Source of the DNA: Arcuatula senhousia | Taxonomy: Eukaryota > Mollusca > Bivalvia > Mytilida > Mytilidae | Reading direction: 5' to 3' | Assembly (NCBI GenBank): GCA_963971305.1 | Contig: OZ020305.1 | Location: 8,527,001-8,591,000 of the forward strand | Length of the DNA stretch: 64,000 nt | Shown here: in pieces, positions 39,530-54,470 of the stretch | Layout: every line of letters begins with the position of its first letter | Position numbering within the stretch: position 1 is the first letter of the stretch | The notes under the pieces: generated by a model | The model's input: only the letters and a program-made list of their open reading frames with translations | Database searches by the model: none | Told to the model about the DNA's origin: nothing | Made by a program: the position numbers and the translations under genes

Positions 39530-42150
39530 AAATGACGTCCGAGGTTTTTTCGAGCACGCTTGAAATATGATGTGCTACAATAAAACTATAAATAGTATAT
39601 CGTTCAACTGTGTATCCCCTAATAGCTGAGATATAGTGCTAGAAAGTGCACCATCGCCGAAGCGCGTAGCGCGCAAGACCGCTCGGCATTTCACGATATC
39701 TTCTTTTTTCAACTTGTTTTTTTCGGGCCGCGACGACAAAAAATGACGTCCTAGATTTTTCGAGCACGCTTGAAATATGATGTGCTACAATAAAACTATA
39801 AATAGTATATCCTTCAACTGTGTATCCCCTAATAGCTGAGATATAGTGCTAGAAAGTGCACCATCGCCGAAGCGCGTAGCGCGCAAGACCGCTCGGCATT
39901 TCACGATATCTTCTTTTTTCAACTTGTTTTTTTCGGGCCGCGACCACAAAAAATGACGTCCGAGGTTTTTTCGAGCACGCTTGAAATATGATGTGCTACA
40001 ATAAAACTATAAATAGTATATCGTTCAACTGTGTATCACCTAATAGCTGAGATATAGTGCTAGAAAGTGCACCATCGCCGAAGCGCGTAGCGCGCAAGAC
40101 CGCTCGGCATTTCACGATATCTTCTTTTTTTCAACTTGTTTTTTTTCGGGCCGCGACGACAAAAAATGACGTCCTAGATTTTTCGAGCACGCTTGAAATA
40201 TGATGTGCTACAATAAAACTATAAATAGTATATCGTTCAACTGTGTATCCCCTAATAGCTGAGATATAGTGCTAGAAAGTGCACCATCGCCGAAGCGCGT
40301 AGCGCGCAAGTCCGCTCGGCATTTCACGATATCTTCTTTTTTCAACTTGTTTTTTTCGGGCCGCGACGACAAAAAAATGACGTCCTAGATTTTTCGAGCA
40401 CGCTTGAAATATGATGTGCTACAATAAAACTATAAATAGTATATCGTTCAACTGTGTATCCCCTAATAGCTGAGATATAGTGCTAGAAAGTGCACCATCG
40501 CCGAAGCGCGTAGCGCGCAAGACCGCTCGGCATTTCACGATATCTTCTTTTTTCAACTTGTTTTTTTCGGGCCGCGACGACAAAAAATGACGTCCTAGAT
40601 TTTTCGAGCACGCTTGAAATATGATGTGCTACAATAAAACTATAAATAGTATATAGTTCAACTGTGTATCCCCTAATAGCTGAGATACAGTGCTAGAAAG
40701 TGCACCATCGCCGAAGCGCGTAGCGCGCAAGACCGCTCGGCATTTCACGATATCTTCTTTTTTCAACTTGTTTTTTTCGGGCCGCGACGACAAAAAATGA
40801 CGTCCTAGATTTTTCGAGCACGCTTGAAATATGATGTGCTACAATAAAACTATAAATAGTATATCGTTCAACTGTGTATCCCCTAATAGCTGAGATATAG
40901 TGCTAGAAAGTGCACCATCGCCGAAGCGCGTAGCGCGCAAGACCGCTCGGCATTTCACGATATCTTCTTTTCTCAACTTGTTTTTTTCGGGCCGCGACGA
41001 CAAAAAATGACGTCCTAGATTTTTCGAGCACGCTTGAAATATGATGTGCTACAATAAAACTATAAATAGTATATAGTTCAACTGTGTATCCCCTAATAGC
41101 TGAGATATAGTGCTAGAAAGTGCACCATCGCCGAAGCGCGTAGCGCGCAAGACCGCTCGGCATTTCACGATATCTTCTTTTTTCATCTTGTTTTTTTCGG
41201 GCCGCGACCACAAAAAATGACGTCCGAGGTTTTTTCGAGCACGCTTGAAATATGATGTGCTACAATAAAACTATAAATAGTATATCGTTCAACTGTGTAT
41301 CCCCTAATAGCTGAGATATAGTGCTAGAAAGTGCACCATCGCCGAAGCGCGTAGCGCGCAAGACCGCTCGGCATTTCACGATATCTTCTTTTTTCAACTT
41401 GTTTTTTTCGGGCCGCGACGACAAAAAATGACGTCCTAGATTTTTCGAGCACGCTTGAAATATGATGTGCTACAATAAAACTATAAATAGTATATCCTTC
41501 AACTGTGTATCCCCTAATAGCTGAGATATAGTGCTAGAAAGTGCACCATCGCCGAAGTGCGTAGCGCGCAAGACCGCTCGGCATTTCACGATATCTTCTT
41601 TTTTCAACTTGTTTTTTTCGGGCCGCGACCACAAAAAATGACGTCCGAGGTTTTTTCGAGCACGCTTGAAATATGATGTGCTACAATAAAACTATAAATA
41701 GTATATCGTTCAACTGTGTATCACCTAATAGCTGAGATATAGTGCTAGAAAGTGCACCATCGCCGAAGCGCGTAGCGCGCAAGACCGCTCGGCATTTCAC
41801 GATATCTTCTTTTTTTCAACTTGTTTTTTTTCGGGCCGCGACGACAAAAAATGACGTCCTAGATTTTTCGAGCACGCTTGAAATATGATGTGCTACAATA
41901 AAACTATAAATAGTATATCGTTCAACTGTGTATCCCCTAATAGCTGAGATATAGTGCTAGAAAGTGCACCATCGCCGAAGCGCGTAGCGCGCAAGACCGC
42001 TCGGCATTTCACGATATCTTCTTTTTTCAACTTGTTTTTTTCGGGCCGCGACGACAAAAAATGACGTCCTAGATTTTTCGAGCACGCTTGAAATATGATG
42101 TGCTACAATAAAACTATAAATAGTATATCGTTCAACTGTGTATCCCCTAA
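39530..42150. repeat. Blocks offset by 1,685 bp (8 monomers)
   Basis: The markers TATATCCTTCAAC (CCTTCAAC at 39811 and 41496), CGTCCGAGGTTTTTTCG (near 39959 and 41644), GTATCACCTAATAG (near 40033 and 41718) and the long T tracts flanking TCAACTTG (near 40125 and 41810) recur in the same order. The CGTCCGAGG variant also occurs at about 29660, 30292, 32607, 33239, 37019, 39538 and 41223. Confidence 0.75.
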
Positions 42151-45100
42151 TAGCTGAGATAAAGTGCTAGAATGTGCACCATCGCCGAAGCGCGTAGCGC
42201 GCAAGACCGCTCGGCATTTCACGATATCTTCTTTTTTTCAACTTGTTTTTTTTCGGGCCGCGACGACAAAAAATGACGTCCTAGATTTTTCGAGCACGCT
42301 TGAAATATGATGTGCTACAATAAAACTATAAATAGTATATCGTTCAACTGTGTATCCCCTAATAGCTGAGATATAGTGCTTGAAAGTGCACCATCGCCGA
42401 AGCGCGTAGCGCGCAAGACCGCTCGGCATTTCACGATATCTTCTTTTTTCAACTTGTTTTTTTCGGGCCGCGACGACAAAAAATGACGTCCTAGATTTTT
42501 TGAGCACGCTTGAAATATGACGGCTACAATAAAACTATAAATAGTATATCGTTCAACTGTGTATCCCCTAATAGCTGAGATATATTGCTAGAAAGTGCAC
42601 CATCGCCGAAGCGCGTAGCGCGCAAGACCGCTCGGCATTTCACGATATCTTCTTTTTTCAACTTGTTTTTTTCGGGCCGCGACGACAAAAAATGACGTCC
42701 TAGATTTTTCGAGCACGCTTGAAATATGATGTGCTACAATAAAACTATAAATAGTATATCGTTCAACTGTGTATCCCCTAATAGCTGAGATATAGTGCTA
42801 GAAAGTGCACCATCGCCGAAGCGCGTAGCGCGCAAGACCGCTCAACATTTCACGATATCTTCTTTTTTCAACTTGTTTTTTTCGGGCCGCGACGACAAAA
42901 AATGACGTCCTAGATTTTTCGAGCACGCTTGAAATATGATGTGCTACAATAAAACTATAAATAGTATATCGTTCAACTGTGTATCCCCTAATAGCTGAGA
43001 TATAGTGCTAGAAAGTGCACCATCGCCGAAGCGCGTAGCGCGCAAGACCGCTCGGCATTTCACGATATCTTCTTTTTTCAACTTGTTTTTTTCGGGCCGC
43101 GACGACAAAAAATGACGTCCTAGATTTTTCGAGCACGCTTGAAATATGATGTTCTACAATAAAACTATAAATAGTATATCGTTCAACTGTGTATCCCCTA
43201 ATAGCTGAGATACAGTGCTAGAAAGTGCACCATCGCCGAAGCGCGTAGCGCGCAAGACCGCTCGGCATTTCACGATATCTTCTTTTTTCAACTTGTTTTT
43301 TTCGGGCCGCGACGACAAAAAATGACGTCCTAGATTTTTCGAGCACGCTTGAAATATGATGTGCTACAATAAAACTATAAATAGTATATCGTTCAACTGT
43401 GTATCCCCTAATAGCTGAGATATAGTGCTAGAAAGTGCACCATCGCCGAAGCGCGTAGCGCGCAAGACCGCTCGGCATTTCACGATATCTTCTTTTATCA
43501 ACTTGTTTTTTTCGGGCCGTGACGACAAAAAATGACGTCCTAGATTTTTCAAGCACGCTTGAAATATGATGTGCTACAATAAAACTATAAATAGTATATC
43601 GTTCAACTGTGTATCCCCTAATAGCTGAGATATAGTGCTAGAAAGTGCACCATCGCCGAAGCGCGTAGCGCGCAAGACCGCTCGGCATTTCACGATATCT
43701 TCTTTTTTCAACTTGTTTTTTTCGGGCCGCGACGACAAAAAATGACGTCCTAGATTTTTCGAGCACGCTTGAAATATGATGTGCTACAATAAAACTATAA
43801 ATAGTATATCGTTCAACTGTGTATCCCCTAATAGCTGAGATATAGTGCTAGAAAGTGCACCATCGCCGAAGCGCGTAGCGCGCAAGACCGCTCGGCATTT
43901 CACGATATCTTCTTTTTTCAACTTGTTTTTTTCGGGCCGCAACGACAAAAAATGACGTCCTAGATTTTTCGAGCACGCTTGAAATATGATGTGCTACAAT
44001 AAAACTATAAATAGTATATCGTTCAACTGTGTATCCCCTAATAGCTGAGATATAGTGCTAGAAAGTGCACCATCACCGAAGATCGTAGCGCGCAAGACCG
44101 CTCGGCATTTCACGATATCTTCTTTTTTCAACTTGTTTTTTTCGGGCCGCGACGACAAAAAATGACGTCCTAGATTTTTCGAGCACGCTTGAAATATGAT
44201 GTGCTACAATAAAACTATAAATAGTATATAGTTCAACTGTGTATCCCCTAATAGCTGAGATATAGTGCTAGAAAGTGCACCATCGCCGAAGATCGTAGCG
44301 CGCAAGACCGCTCGGCATTTCACGATATCTTCTTTTTTCAACTTGTTTTTTTCGGGCCGCGACGACAAAAAATGACGTCCTAGATTTTTCGAGCACGCTT
44401 GAAATATGATGTGCTACAATAAAACTATAAATAGTATATAGTTCAACTGTGTATCCCCTAATAGCTGAGATATAGTGCTAGAAAGTGCACCATCGCCGAA
44501 GCGCGTAGCGCGCAAGACCGCTCGGCATTTCACGATATCTTCTTTTTTCAACTTGTTTTTTTCGGGCCGCGACGACAAAAAATGACGTCCTAGATTTTTC
44601 GAGCACGCTTGAAATATGATGTGCTACAATAAAACTATAAATAGTATATAGTTCAACTGTGTATCCCCTAATAGCTGAGATATAGTGCTAGAAATTGCAC
44701 CATCGCCGAAGCGCGTAGCGCGCAAGACCACTCGGCAATTCACGATATCTTCTTTTTTCAACTTGTTTTTTTCGGGCCGCGACGACAAAAAATGACGTCC
44801 TAGATTTTTCGAGCACGCTTGAAATATGATGTGCTACAATAAAACTATAAATAGTATATCGTTCAACTGTGTATCCCCTAATAGCTGAGATATAGTGCTA
44901 GAAAGTGCACCATCGCCGAAGCGCGTAGCGCGCAAGACCGCTCGGCATTTCACGATATCTTCTTTTTTCAACTTGTTTTTTTCGGGCCGCGACGACAAAA
45001 AATGACGTCCTAGATTTTTCGAGCACGCTTGAAATATGATGTGCTACAATAAAACTATAAATAGTATATCGTTCAACTGTGTATCCCCTAATAGCTGAGA

Positions 45101-46499
45101 TATAGTGCTAGAAAGTGCACCATCGCCGAAGCGCGTAGCGCGCAAGACCGCTCGGCATTTCACGATATCTTCTTTTTTCAACTTGTTTTTTTCGGGCCGC
45201 GACGACAAAAAATGACGTCCTAGATTTTTCGAGCACGCTTCAAATATGATGTGCTACAATAAAACTATAAATAGTATATCGTTCAACTGTGTATCCCCTA
45301 ATAGCTGAGATATAGTGCTAGAAAGTGCACTATCGCCGAAGCGCGTAGCGCGCAAGACCGCTCGGCATTTCACGATATCTTCTTTTTTCAACTTGTTTTT
45401 TTCGGGCCGCGACGACAAAAAATGACGTCCTAGATTTTTCGAGCACGCTTGAAATATGATGTGCTACAATAAAACTATAAATAGTATATCGTTCAACTGT
45501 GTATCCCCTAATAGCTGAGATATAGTGCTAGAAAGTGCACCATCGCCGAAGATCGTAGCGCGCAAGACCGCTCGGCATTTCACGATATCTTCTTTTTTCA
45601 ACTTGTTTTTTTCGGGCCGCGACGACAAAAAATGACGTCCTAGATTTTTCGAGCACGCTTGAAATATGATGTGCTACAATAAAACTATAAATAGTATATA
45701 GTTCAACTGTGTATCCCCTAATAGCTGAGATATAGTGCTAGAAAGTGCACCATCGCCGAAGCGCGTAGCGCGCAAGACCGCTCGGCATTTCACGATATCT
45801 TCTTTTTTCAACTTGTTTTTTTCGGGCCGCGACGACAAAAAATGACGTCCTAGATTTTTCGAGCACGCTTGAAATATGATGTGCTACAATAAAACTATAA
45901 ATAGTATATAGTTCAACTGTGTATCCCCTAATAGCTGAGATATAGTGCTAGAAATTGCACCATCGCCGAAGCGCGTAGCGCGCAAGACCACTCGGCAATT
46001 CACGATATCTTCTTTTTTCAACTTGTTTTTTTCGGGCCGCGACGACAAAAAATGACGTCCTAGATTTTTCGAGCACGCTTGAAATATGATGTGCTACAAT
46101 AAAACTATAAATAGTATATCGTTCAACTGTGTATCCCCTAATAGCTGAGATATAGTGCTAGAAAGTGCACCATCGCCGAAGCGCGTAGCGCGCAAGACCG
46201 CTCGGCATTTCACGATATCTTCTTTTTTCAACTTGTTTTTTTCGGGCCGCGACGACAAAAAATGACGTCCTAGATTTTTCGAGCACGCTTGAAATATGAT
46301 GTGCTACAATAAAACTATAAATAGTATATAGTTCAACTGTGTATCCCCTAATAGCTGAGATATAGTGCTAGAAAGTGCACCATCGCCGAAGCGCGTAGCG
46401 CGCAAGACCGCTCGGCATTTCACGATATCTTCTTTTTTCAACTTGTTTTTTTCGGGCCGCGACGACAAAAAATGACGTCCTAGATTTTTCGAGCACGCT

Positions 46500-49400
46500 T
46501 GAAATATGATGTGCTACAATAAAACTATCAATAGTATATAGTTCAACTGTGTATCCCCTAATAGCTGAGATATAGTGCTAGAAAGTGCACCATCGCCGAA
46601 GCGCGTAGCGCGCAAGACCGCTCGGCATTTCACGATATCTTCTTTTTTCAACTTGTTTTTTTCGGGCCGCGACGACAAAAATGACGTCCTAGATTTTTCG
46701 AGCACGCTTGAAATATGATGTGCTACAATAAAACTATAAATAGTATATAGTTCAACTGTGTATCCCCAAATAGCTGAGATATAGTGCTAGAAATTGCACC
46801 ATCGCCGAAGCGCGTAGCGCGCAAGACCGCTCGGCAATTCACGATATCTTCTTTTTTCAACTTGTTTTTTTCGGGCCGCGACGACAAAAAATGACGTCCT
46901 AGATTTTTCGAGCACGCTTGAAATATGATGTGCTACAATAAAACTATAAATAGTATATCGTTCAACTGTGTATCCCCTAATAGCTGAGATATAGTGCTAG
47001 AAAGTGCACCATCGCCGAAGCGCGTAGCGCGCAAGACCGCTCGGCATTTCACGATATCTTCTTTTTTCAACTTGTTTTTTTCGGGCCGCGACGACAAAAA
47101 ATGACGTCCTAGATTTTTCGAGCACGCTTGAAATATGATGTGCTACAATAAAACTATAAATAGTATATCGTTCAACTGTGTATCCCCTAATAGCTGAGAT
47201 ATAGTGCTAGAAAGTGCACCATCGCCGAAGCGCGTAGCGCGCAAGACCGCTCAACATTTCACGATATCTTCTTTTTTCAACTTGTTTTTTTCGGGCCGCG
47301 ACGACAAAAAATGACGTCCTAGATTTTTCGAGCACGCTTGAAATATGATGTGCTACAATAAAACTATAAATAGTATATCGTTCAACTGTGTATCCCCTAA
47401 TAGCTGAGATATAGTGCTAGAAAGTGCACCATCGCCGAAGCGCGTAGCGCGCAAGACCGCTCGGCATTTCACGATATCTTCTTTTTTCAACTTGTTTTTT
47501 TCGGGCCGCGACGACAAAAAATGACGTCCTAGATGTTTCGAGCACGCTTGAAATATGATGTTCTACAATAAAACTATAAATAGTATATCGTTCAACTGTG
47601 TATCCCCTAATAGCTGAGATACAGTGCTAGAAAGTGCACCATCGCCGAAGCGCGTAGCGCGCAAGACCGCTCGGCATTTCACGATATCTTCTTTTTTCAA
47701 CTTGTTTTTTTCGGGCCGCGACGACAAAAATGACGTCCTAGATTTTTCGAGCACGCTTGAAATATGATGTGCTACAATAAAACTATAAATAGTATATAGT
47801 TCAACTGTGTATCCCCTAATAGCTGAGATATAGTGCTAGAAATTGCACCATCGCCGAAGCGCGTAGCGCGCAAGACCGCTCGGCAATTCACGATATCTTC
47901 TTTTTTCAACTTGTTTTTTTCGGGCCGCGACGACAAAAAATGACGTCCTAGATTTTTCGAGCACGCTTGAAATATGATGTGCTACAATAAAACTATAAAT
48001 AGTATATCGTTCAACTGTGTATCCCCTAATAGCTGAGATATAGTGCTAGAAAGTGCACCATCGCCGAAGCGCGTAGCGCGCAAGACCGCTCGGCATTTCA
48101 CGATATCTTCTTTTATCAACTTGTTTTTTTCGGGCCGTGACGACAAAAAATGACGTCCTAGATTTTTCGAGCACGCTTGAAATATGATGTGCTACAATAA
48201 AACTATAAATAGTATATCGTTCAACTGTGTATCACCTAATAGCTGAGATATAGTGCTAGAAAGTGCACCATCGCCAAAGCGCGTAGCGCGCAAGACCGCT
48301 CAACATTTCACGATATCTTCTTTTTTCAACTTGTTTTTTTCGGGCCGCGACGACAAAAAATGACGTCCTAGATTTTTCGAGCACGCTTGAAATATGATGT
48401 GCTGCAATAAAACTATAAATAGTATATCGTTCAACTGTGTATCCCCTAATAGCTGAGATATAGTGCTAGAAAGTGCACCATCGCCGAAGCGCGTAGCGCG
48501 CAAGACCGCTCGGCATTTCACGATATCTTCTTTTTTCAACTTGTTTTTTTCGGGCCGCGACGACAAAAAATGACGTCCTAGATTTTTCGAGCACGCTTGA
48601 AATATGATGTTCTACAATAAAACTATAAATAGTATATCGTTCAACTGTGTATCCCCTAATAGCTGAGATACAGTGCTAGAAAGTGCACCATCGCCGAAGC
48701 GCGTAGCGCGCAAGACCGCTCGGCATTTCACGATATCTTCTTTTTTCAACTTGTTTTTTTCGGGCCGCGACGACAAAAATGACGTCCTAGATTTTTCGAG
48801 CACGCTTGAAATATGATGTGCTACAATAAAACTATAAATGGTATATAGTTCAACTGTGTATCCCCTAATAGCTGAGATATAGTGCTAGAAATTGCACCAT
48901 CGCCGAAGCGCGTAGCGCGCAAGACCGCTCGGCAATTCACGATATCTTCTTTTTTCAACTTGTTTTTTTCGGGCCGCGACGACAAAAAATGACGTCCTAG
49001 ATTTTTCGAGCACGCTTGAAATATGATGTGCTACAATAAAACTATAAATAGTATATCGTTCAACTGTGTATCCCCTAATAGCTGAGATATAGTGCTAGAA
49101 AGTGCACCATCGCCGAAGCGCGTAGCGCGCAAGACCGCTCGGCATTTCACGATATCTTCTTTTTTCAACTTGTTTTTTTCGGGCCGCGACGACAAAAAAT
49201 GACGTCCTAGATTTTTCGAGCACGCTTGAAATATGATGTGCTACAATAAAACTATAAATAGTATATCGTTCAACTGTGTATCCCCTAATAGCTGAGATAT
49301 AGTGCTAGAAAGTGCACCATCGCCGAAGCGCGTAGCGCGCAAGACCGCTCAACATTTCACGATATCTTCTTTTTTCAACTTGTTTTTTTCGGGCCGCGAC

Positions 49401-52400
49401 GACAAAAAATGACGTCCTAGATTTTTCGAGCACGCTTGAAATATGATGTGCTACAATAAAACTATAAATAGTATATCGTTCAACTGTGTATCCCCTAATA
49501 GCTGAGATATAGTGCTAGAAAGTGCACCATCGCCGAAGCGCGTAGCGCGCAAGACCGCTCGGCATTTCACGATATCTTCTTTTTTCAACTTGTTTTTTTC
49601 GGGCCGCGACGACAAAAAATGACGTCCTAGATGTTTCGAGCACGCTTGAAATATGATGTTCTACAATAAAACTATAAATAGTATATCGTTCAACTGTGTA
49701 TCCCCTAATAGCTGAGATACAGTGCTAGAAAGTGCACCATCGCCGAAGCGCGTAGCGCGCAAGACCGCTCGGCATTTCACGATATCTTCTTTTTTCAACT
49801 TGTTTTTTTCGGGCCGCGACGACAAAAATGACGTCCTAGATTTTTCGAGCACGCTTGAAATATGATGTGCTACAATAAAACTATAAATAGTATATAGTTC
49901 AACTGTGTATCCCCTAATAGCTGAGATATAGTGCTAGAAATTGCACCATCGCCGAAGCGCGTAGCGCGCAAGACCGCTCGGCAATTCACGATATCTTCTT
50001 TTTTCAACTTGTTTTTTTCGGGCCGCGACGACAAAAAATGACGTCCTAGATTTTTCGAGCACGCTTGAAATATGATGTGCTACAATAAAACTATAAATAG
50101 TATATCGTTCAACTGTGTATCCCCTAATAGCTGAGATATAGTGCTAGAAAGTGCACCATCGCCGAAGCGCGTAGCGCGCAAGACCGCTCGGCATTTCACG
50201 ATATCTTCTTTTATCAACTTGTTTTTTTCGGGCCGTGACGACAAAAAATGACGTCCTAGATTTTTCGAGCACGCTTGAAATATGATGTGCTACAATAAAA
50301 CTATAAATAGTATATCGTTCAACTGTGTATCACCTAATAGCTGAGATATAGTGCTAGAAAGTGCACCATCGCCAAAGCGCGTAGCGCGCAAGACCGCTCA
50401 ACATTTCACGATATCTTCTTTTTTCAACTTGTTTTTTTCGGGCCGCGACGACAAAAAATGACGTCCTAGATTTTTCGAGCACGCTTGAAATATGATGTGC
50501 TGCAATAAAACTATAAATAGTATATCGTTCAACTGTGTATCCCCTAATAGCTGAGATATAGTGCTAGAAAGTGCACCATCGCCGAAGCGCGTAGCGCGCA
50601 AGACCGCTCGGCATTTCACGATATCTTCTTTTTTCAACTTGTTTTTTTCGGGCCGCGACGACAAAAAATGACGTCCTAGATTTTTCGAGCACGCTTGAAA
50701 TATGATGTTCTACAATAAAACTATAAATAGTATATCGTTCAACTGTGTATCCCCTAATAGCTGAGATACAGTGCTAGAAAGTGCACCATCGCCGAAGCGC
50801 GTAGCGCGCAAGACCGCTCGGCATTTCACGATATCTTCTTTTTTCAACTTGTTTTTTTCGGGCCGCGACGACAAAAATGACGTCCTAGATTTTTCGAGCA
50901 CGCTTGAAATATGATGTGCTACAATAAAACTATAAATGGTATATAGTTCAACTGTGTATCCCCTAATAGCTGAGATATAGTGCTAGAAATTGCACCATCG
51001 CCGAAGCGCGTAGCGCGCAAGACCGCTCGGCAATTCACGATATCTTCTTTTTTCAACTTGTTTTTTTCGGGCCGCGACGACAAAAAATGACGTCCTAGAT
51101 TTTTCGCGCTTGAAATATGATGTGCTACAATAAAACTATAAATAGTATATCGTTCAACTGTGTATCCCCTAATAGCTGAGATATAGTGCTAGAAAGTGCA
51201 CCATCGCCGAAGCGCGTAGCGCGCAAGACCGCTCGGCATTTCACGATATCTTCTTTTATCAACTTGTTTTTTTCGGGCCGTGACGACAAAAAATGACGTC
51301 CTAGATTTTTCGAGCACGCTTGAAATATGATGTGCTACAATAAAACTATAAATAGTATATCGTTCAACTGTGTATCCCCTAATAGCTGAGATATAGTGCT
51401 AGAAAGTGCACCATCGCCGAAGCGCGTAGCGCGCAAGACCGCTCGGCATTTCACGATATCTTCTTTTTTCAACTTGTTTTTTTTCGGGCCGCGACGACAA
51501 AAAATGACGTCCTAGATTTTTCGAGCACGCTTGAAATATGATGTGCTACAATAAAACTATAAATAGTATATCGTTCAACTGTGTATCCCATAATAGCTGA
51601 GATATAGTGCTAGAAAGTGCACCATCGCCGAAGCGCGTAGCGCGCAAGACCGCTCGGCATTTCACGATATCTTCTTTTTTCAACTTGTTTTTTTCGGGCC
51701 GCGACGACAAAAAATGACGTCCTAGATTTTTCGAGCACGCTTGAAATATGATGTGCTACAATAAAACTATAAATAGTATATCGTTCAACTGTGTATCCCC
51801 TAATAGCTGAGCTATAGTGCTAGAAAGTGCACCATCGCCGAAGATCGTAGCGCGCAAGACCGCTCGGCATTTCACGATATCTTCTTTTTTCAACTTGTTT
51901 TTTTCGGGCCGCGACGACAAAAAATGACGTCCTAGATTTTTCGAGCACGCTTGAAATATGATGTTCTACAATAAAACTATAAATAGTATATCGTTCAACT
52001 GTGTATACCCTAATAGCTGAGATACAGTGCTAGAAAGTGCACCATCGCCGAAGCGCGTAGCGCGCAAGACCGCTCGGCATTTCACGATATCTTCTTTTTT
52101 CAACTTGTTTTTTTCGGGCCGCGACGACAAAAATGACGTCCTAGATTTTTCGAGCACGCTTGAAATATGATGTGCTACAATAAAACTATAAATAGTATAT
52201 AGTTCAACTGTGTATCCCCTAATAGCTGAGATATAGTGCTAGAAATTGCACCATCGCCGAAGCGCGTAGCGCGCAAGACCGCTCGGCAATTCACGATATC
52301 TTCTTTTTTCAACTTGTTTTTTTCGGGCCGCGACGACAAAAAATGACGTCCTAGATTTTTCGAGCACGCTTGAAATATGATGTGCTACAATAAAACTATA

Positions 52401-54470
52401 AATAGTATATAGTTCAACTGTGTATCCCCTAATAGCTGAGATATAGTGCTAGAAATTGCACCATCGCCGAAGCGCGTAGCGCGCAAGACCGCTCGGCAAT
52501 TCACGATATCTTCTTTTTTCAACTTGCTTTTTTCGGGCCGCGACGACAAAAAATGACGTCCTAGATTTTTCGAGCACGCTTGAAATATGATGTGCTACAA
52601 TAAAACTATAAATAGTATATCGTTCAACTGTGTATCCCCTAATAGCTGAGATATAGTGCTAGAAAGTGCACCATCGCCGAAGCGCGTAGCGCGCAAGACC
52701 GCTCGGCATTTCACGATATCTTCTTTTTTCAACTTGTTTTTTTCGGGCCGCGACGACAAAAAATGACGTCCTAGATTTTTCGAGCACGCTTGAAATATGA
52801 TGTGCTACAATAAAACTATAAATAGTATATAGTTCAACTGTGTATCCCCTAATAGCTGAGATATAGTGCTAGAAAGTGCACCATCGCCGAAGCGCGTAGC
52901 GCGCAAGACCGCTCGGCATTTCACGATATCTTCTTTTTTCAACTTGTTTTTTTCGGGCCGCGACGACAAAAAATGACGTCCTAGATTTTTCGAGCACGCT
53001 TGAAATATGATGTGCTACAATAAAACTATAAATAGTATATAGTTCAACTGTGTATCCCCTAATAGCTGAGATATAGTGCTAGAAAGTGCACCATCGCCGA
53101 AGCGCGTAGCGCGCAAGACCGCTCGGCATTTCACGATATCTTCTTTTTTCAACTTGTTTTTTTCGGGCCGCGACGACAAAAATGACGTCCTAGATTTTTC
53201 GAGCACGCTTGAAATATGATGTGCTACAATAAAACTATAAATAGTATATAGTTCAACTGTGTATCCCCTAATAGCTGAGATATAGTGCTAGAAATTGCAC
53301 CATCGCCGAAGCGCGTAGCGCGCAAGACCGCTCGGCAATTCACGATATCTTCTTTTTTCAACTTGTTTTTTTCGGGCCGCGACGACAAAAAATGACGTCC
53401 TAGATTTTTCGAGCACGCTTGAAATATGATGTGCTACAATAAAACTATAAATAGTATATCGTTCAACTGTGTATCCCCTAATAGCTGAGATATAGTGCTA
53501 GAAAGTGCACCATCGCCGAAGCGCGTAGCGCGCAAGACCGCTCGGCATTTCACGATATCTTCTTTTTTCAACTTGTTTTTTTCGGGCCGCGACGACAAAA
53601 AATGACGTCCTAGATTTTTCGAGCACGCTTGAAATATGATGTGCTACAATAAAACTATAAATAGTATATAGTTCAACTGTGTATCCCCTAATAGCTGAGA
53701 TATAGTGCTAGAAATTGCACCATCGCCGAAGCGCGTAGCGCGCAAGACCGCTCGGCAATTCACGATATCTTCTTTTTTCAACTTGTTTTTTTCGGGCCGC
53801 GACGACAAAAAATGACGTCCTAGATTTTTCGAGCACGCTTGAAATATGATGTGCTACAATAAAACTATAAATAGTATATCGTTCAACTGTGTATCCCCTA
53901 ATAGCTGAGATATAGTGCTAGCAAGTGCACCATCGCCGAAGCGCGTAGCGCGCAAGACCGCTCGGCATTTCACGATATCTTCTTTTTTCAACTTGTTTTT
54001 TTCGGGCCGCGACGACAAAAAATGACGTCCTAGATTTTTCGAGCACGCTTGAAATATGATGTGCTACAATAAAACTATAAATAGTATATCGTTCAACTGT
54101 GTATCCCCTAATAGCTGAGATATAGTGCTAGAAAGTGCACCATCGCCGAAGCGCGTAGCGCGCAAGACCGCTCGGCATTTCACGATATCTTCTTTTTTCA
54201 ACTTGTTTTTTTCGGGCCGCGACGACAAAAAATGACGTCCTAGATTTTTCGAGCACGCTTGAAATATGATGTGCTACAATAAAACTATAAATAGTATATA
54301 GTTCAACTGTGTATCCCCTAATAGCTGAGATATAGTGCTAGAAAGTGCACCATCGCCGAAGCGCGTAGCGCGCAAGACCGCTCGGCATTTCACGATATCT
54401 TCTTTTTTCAACTTGTTTTTTTCGGGCCGCGACGACAAAAATGACGTCCTAGATTTTTCGAGCACGCTTG
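46500..54470. repeat. Repeated 5-monomer (1,049-bp) higher-order array
   Basis: A monomer with five instead of six A in GACAAAAATGACG recurs with spacing 1,049 four times in succession, then 1,256, 1,049 and 1,259. The 1,256 interval is six monomers with a 4-bp deletion near 51106. The monomer after each is usually marked by GAAATTGCAC and GGCAATTCACG. A two-block (2,098-bp) superperiod is visible between 48,300 and 50,398 through a shared GCTGCAATAAAAC variant. Confidence 0.88.

Noticed and set aside
42238..42507. 89-codon minus-strand ORF with a different protein
   Set aside because: It is a frame-shifted reading of the satellite caused by altered T-tract lengths, not a separate gene.
3958..54465. 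Many short minus-strand ORFs (62-64 codons, some 88-124) with nearly the same protein
   Set aside because: They are the same frame of the 210-bp monomer read over and over. The starts and ends depend on single substitutions or 1-bp indels, and there is no independent sign of coding.
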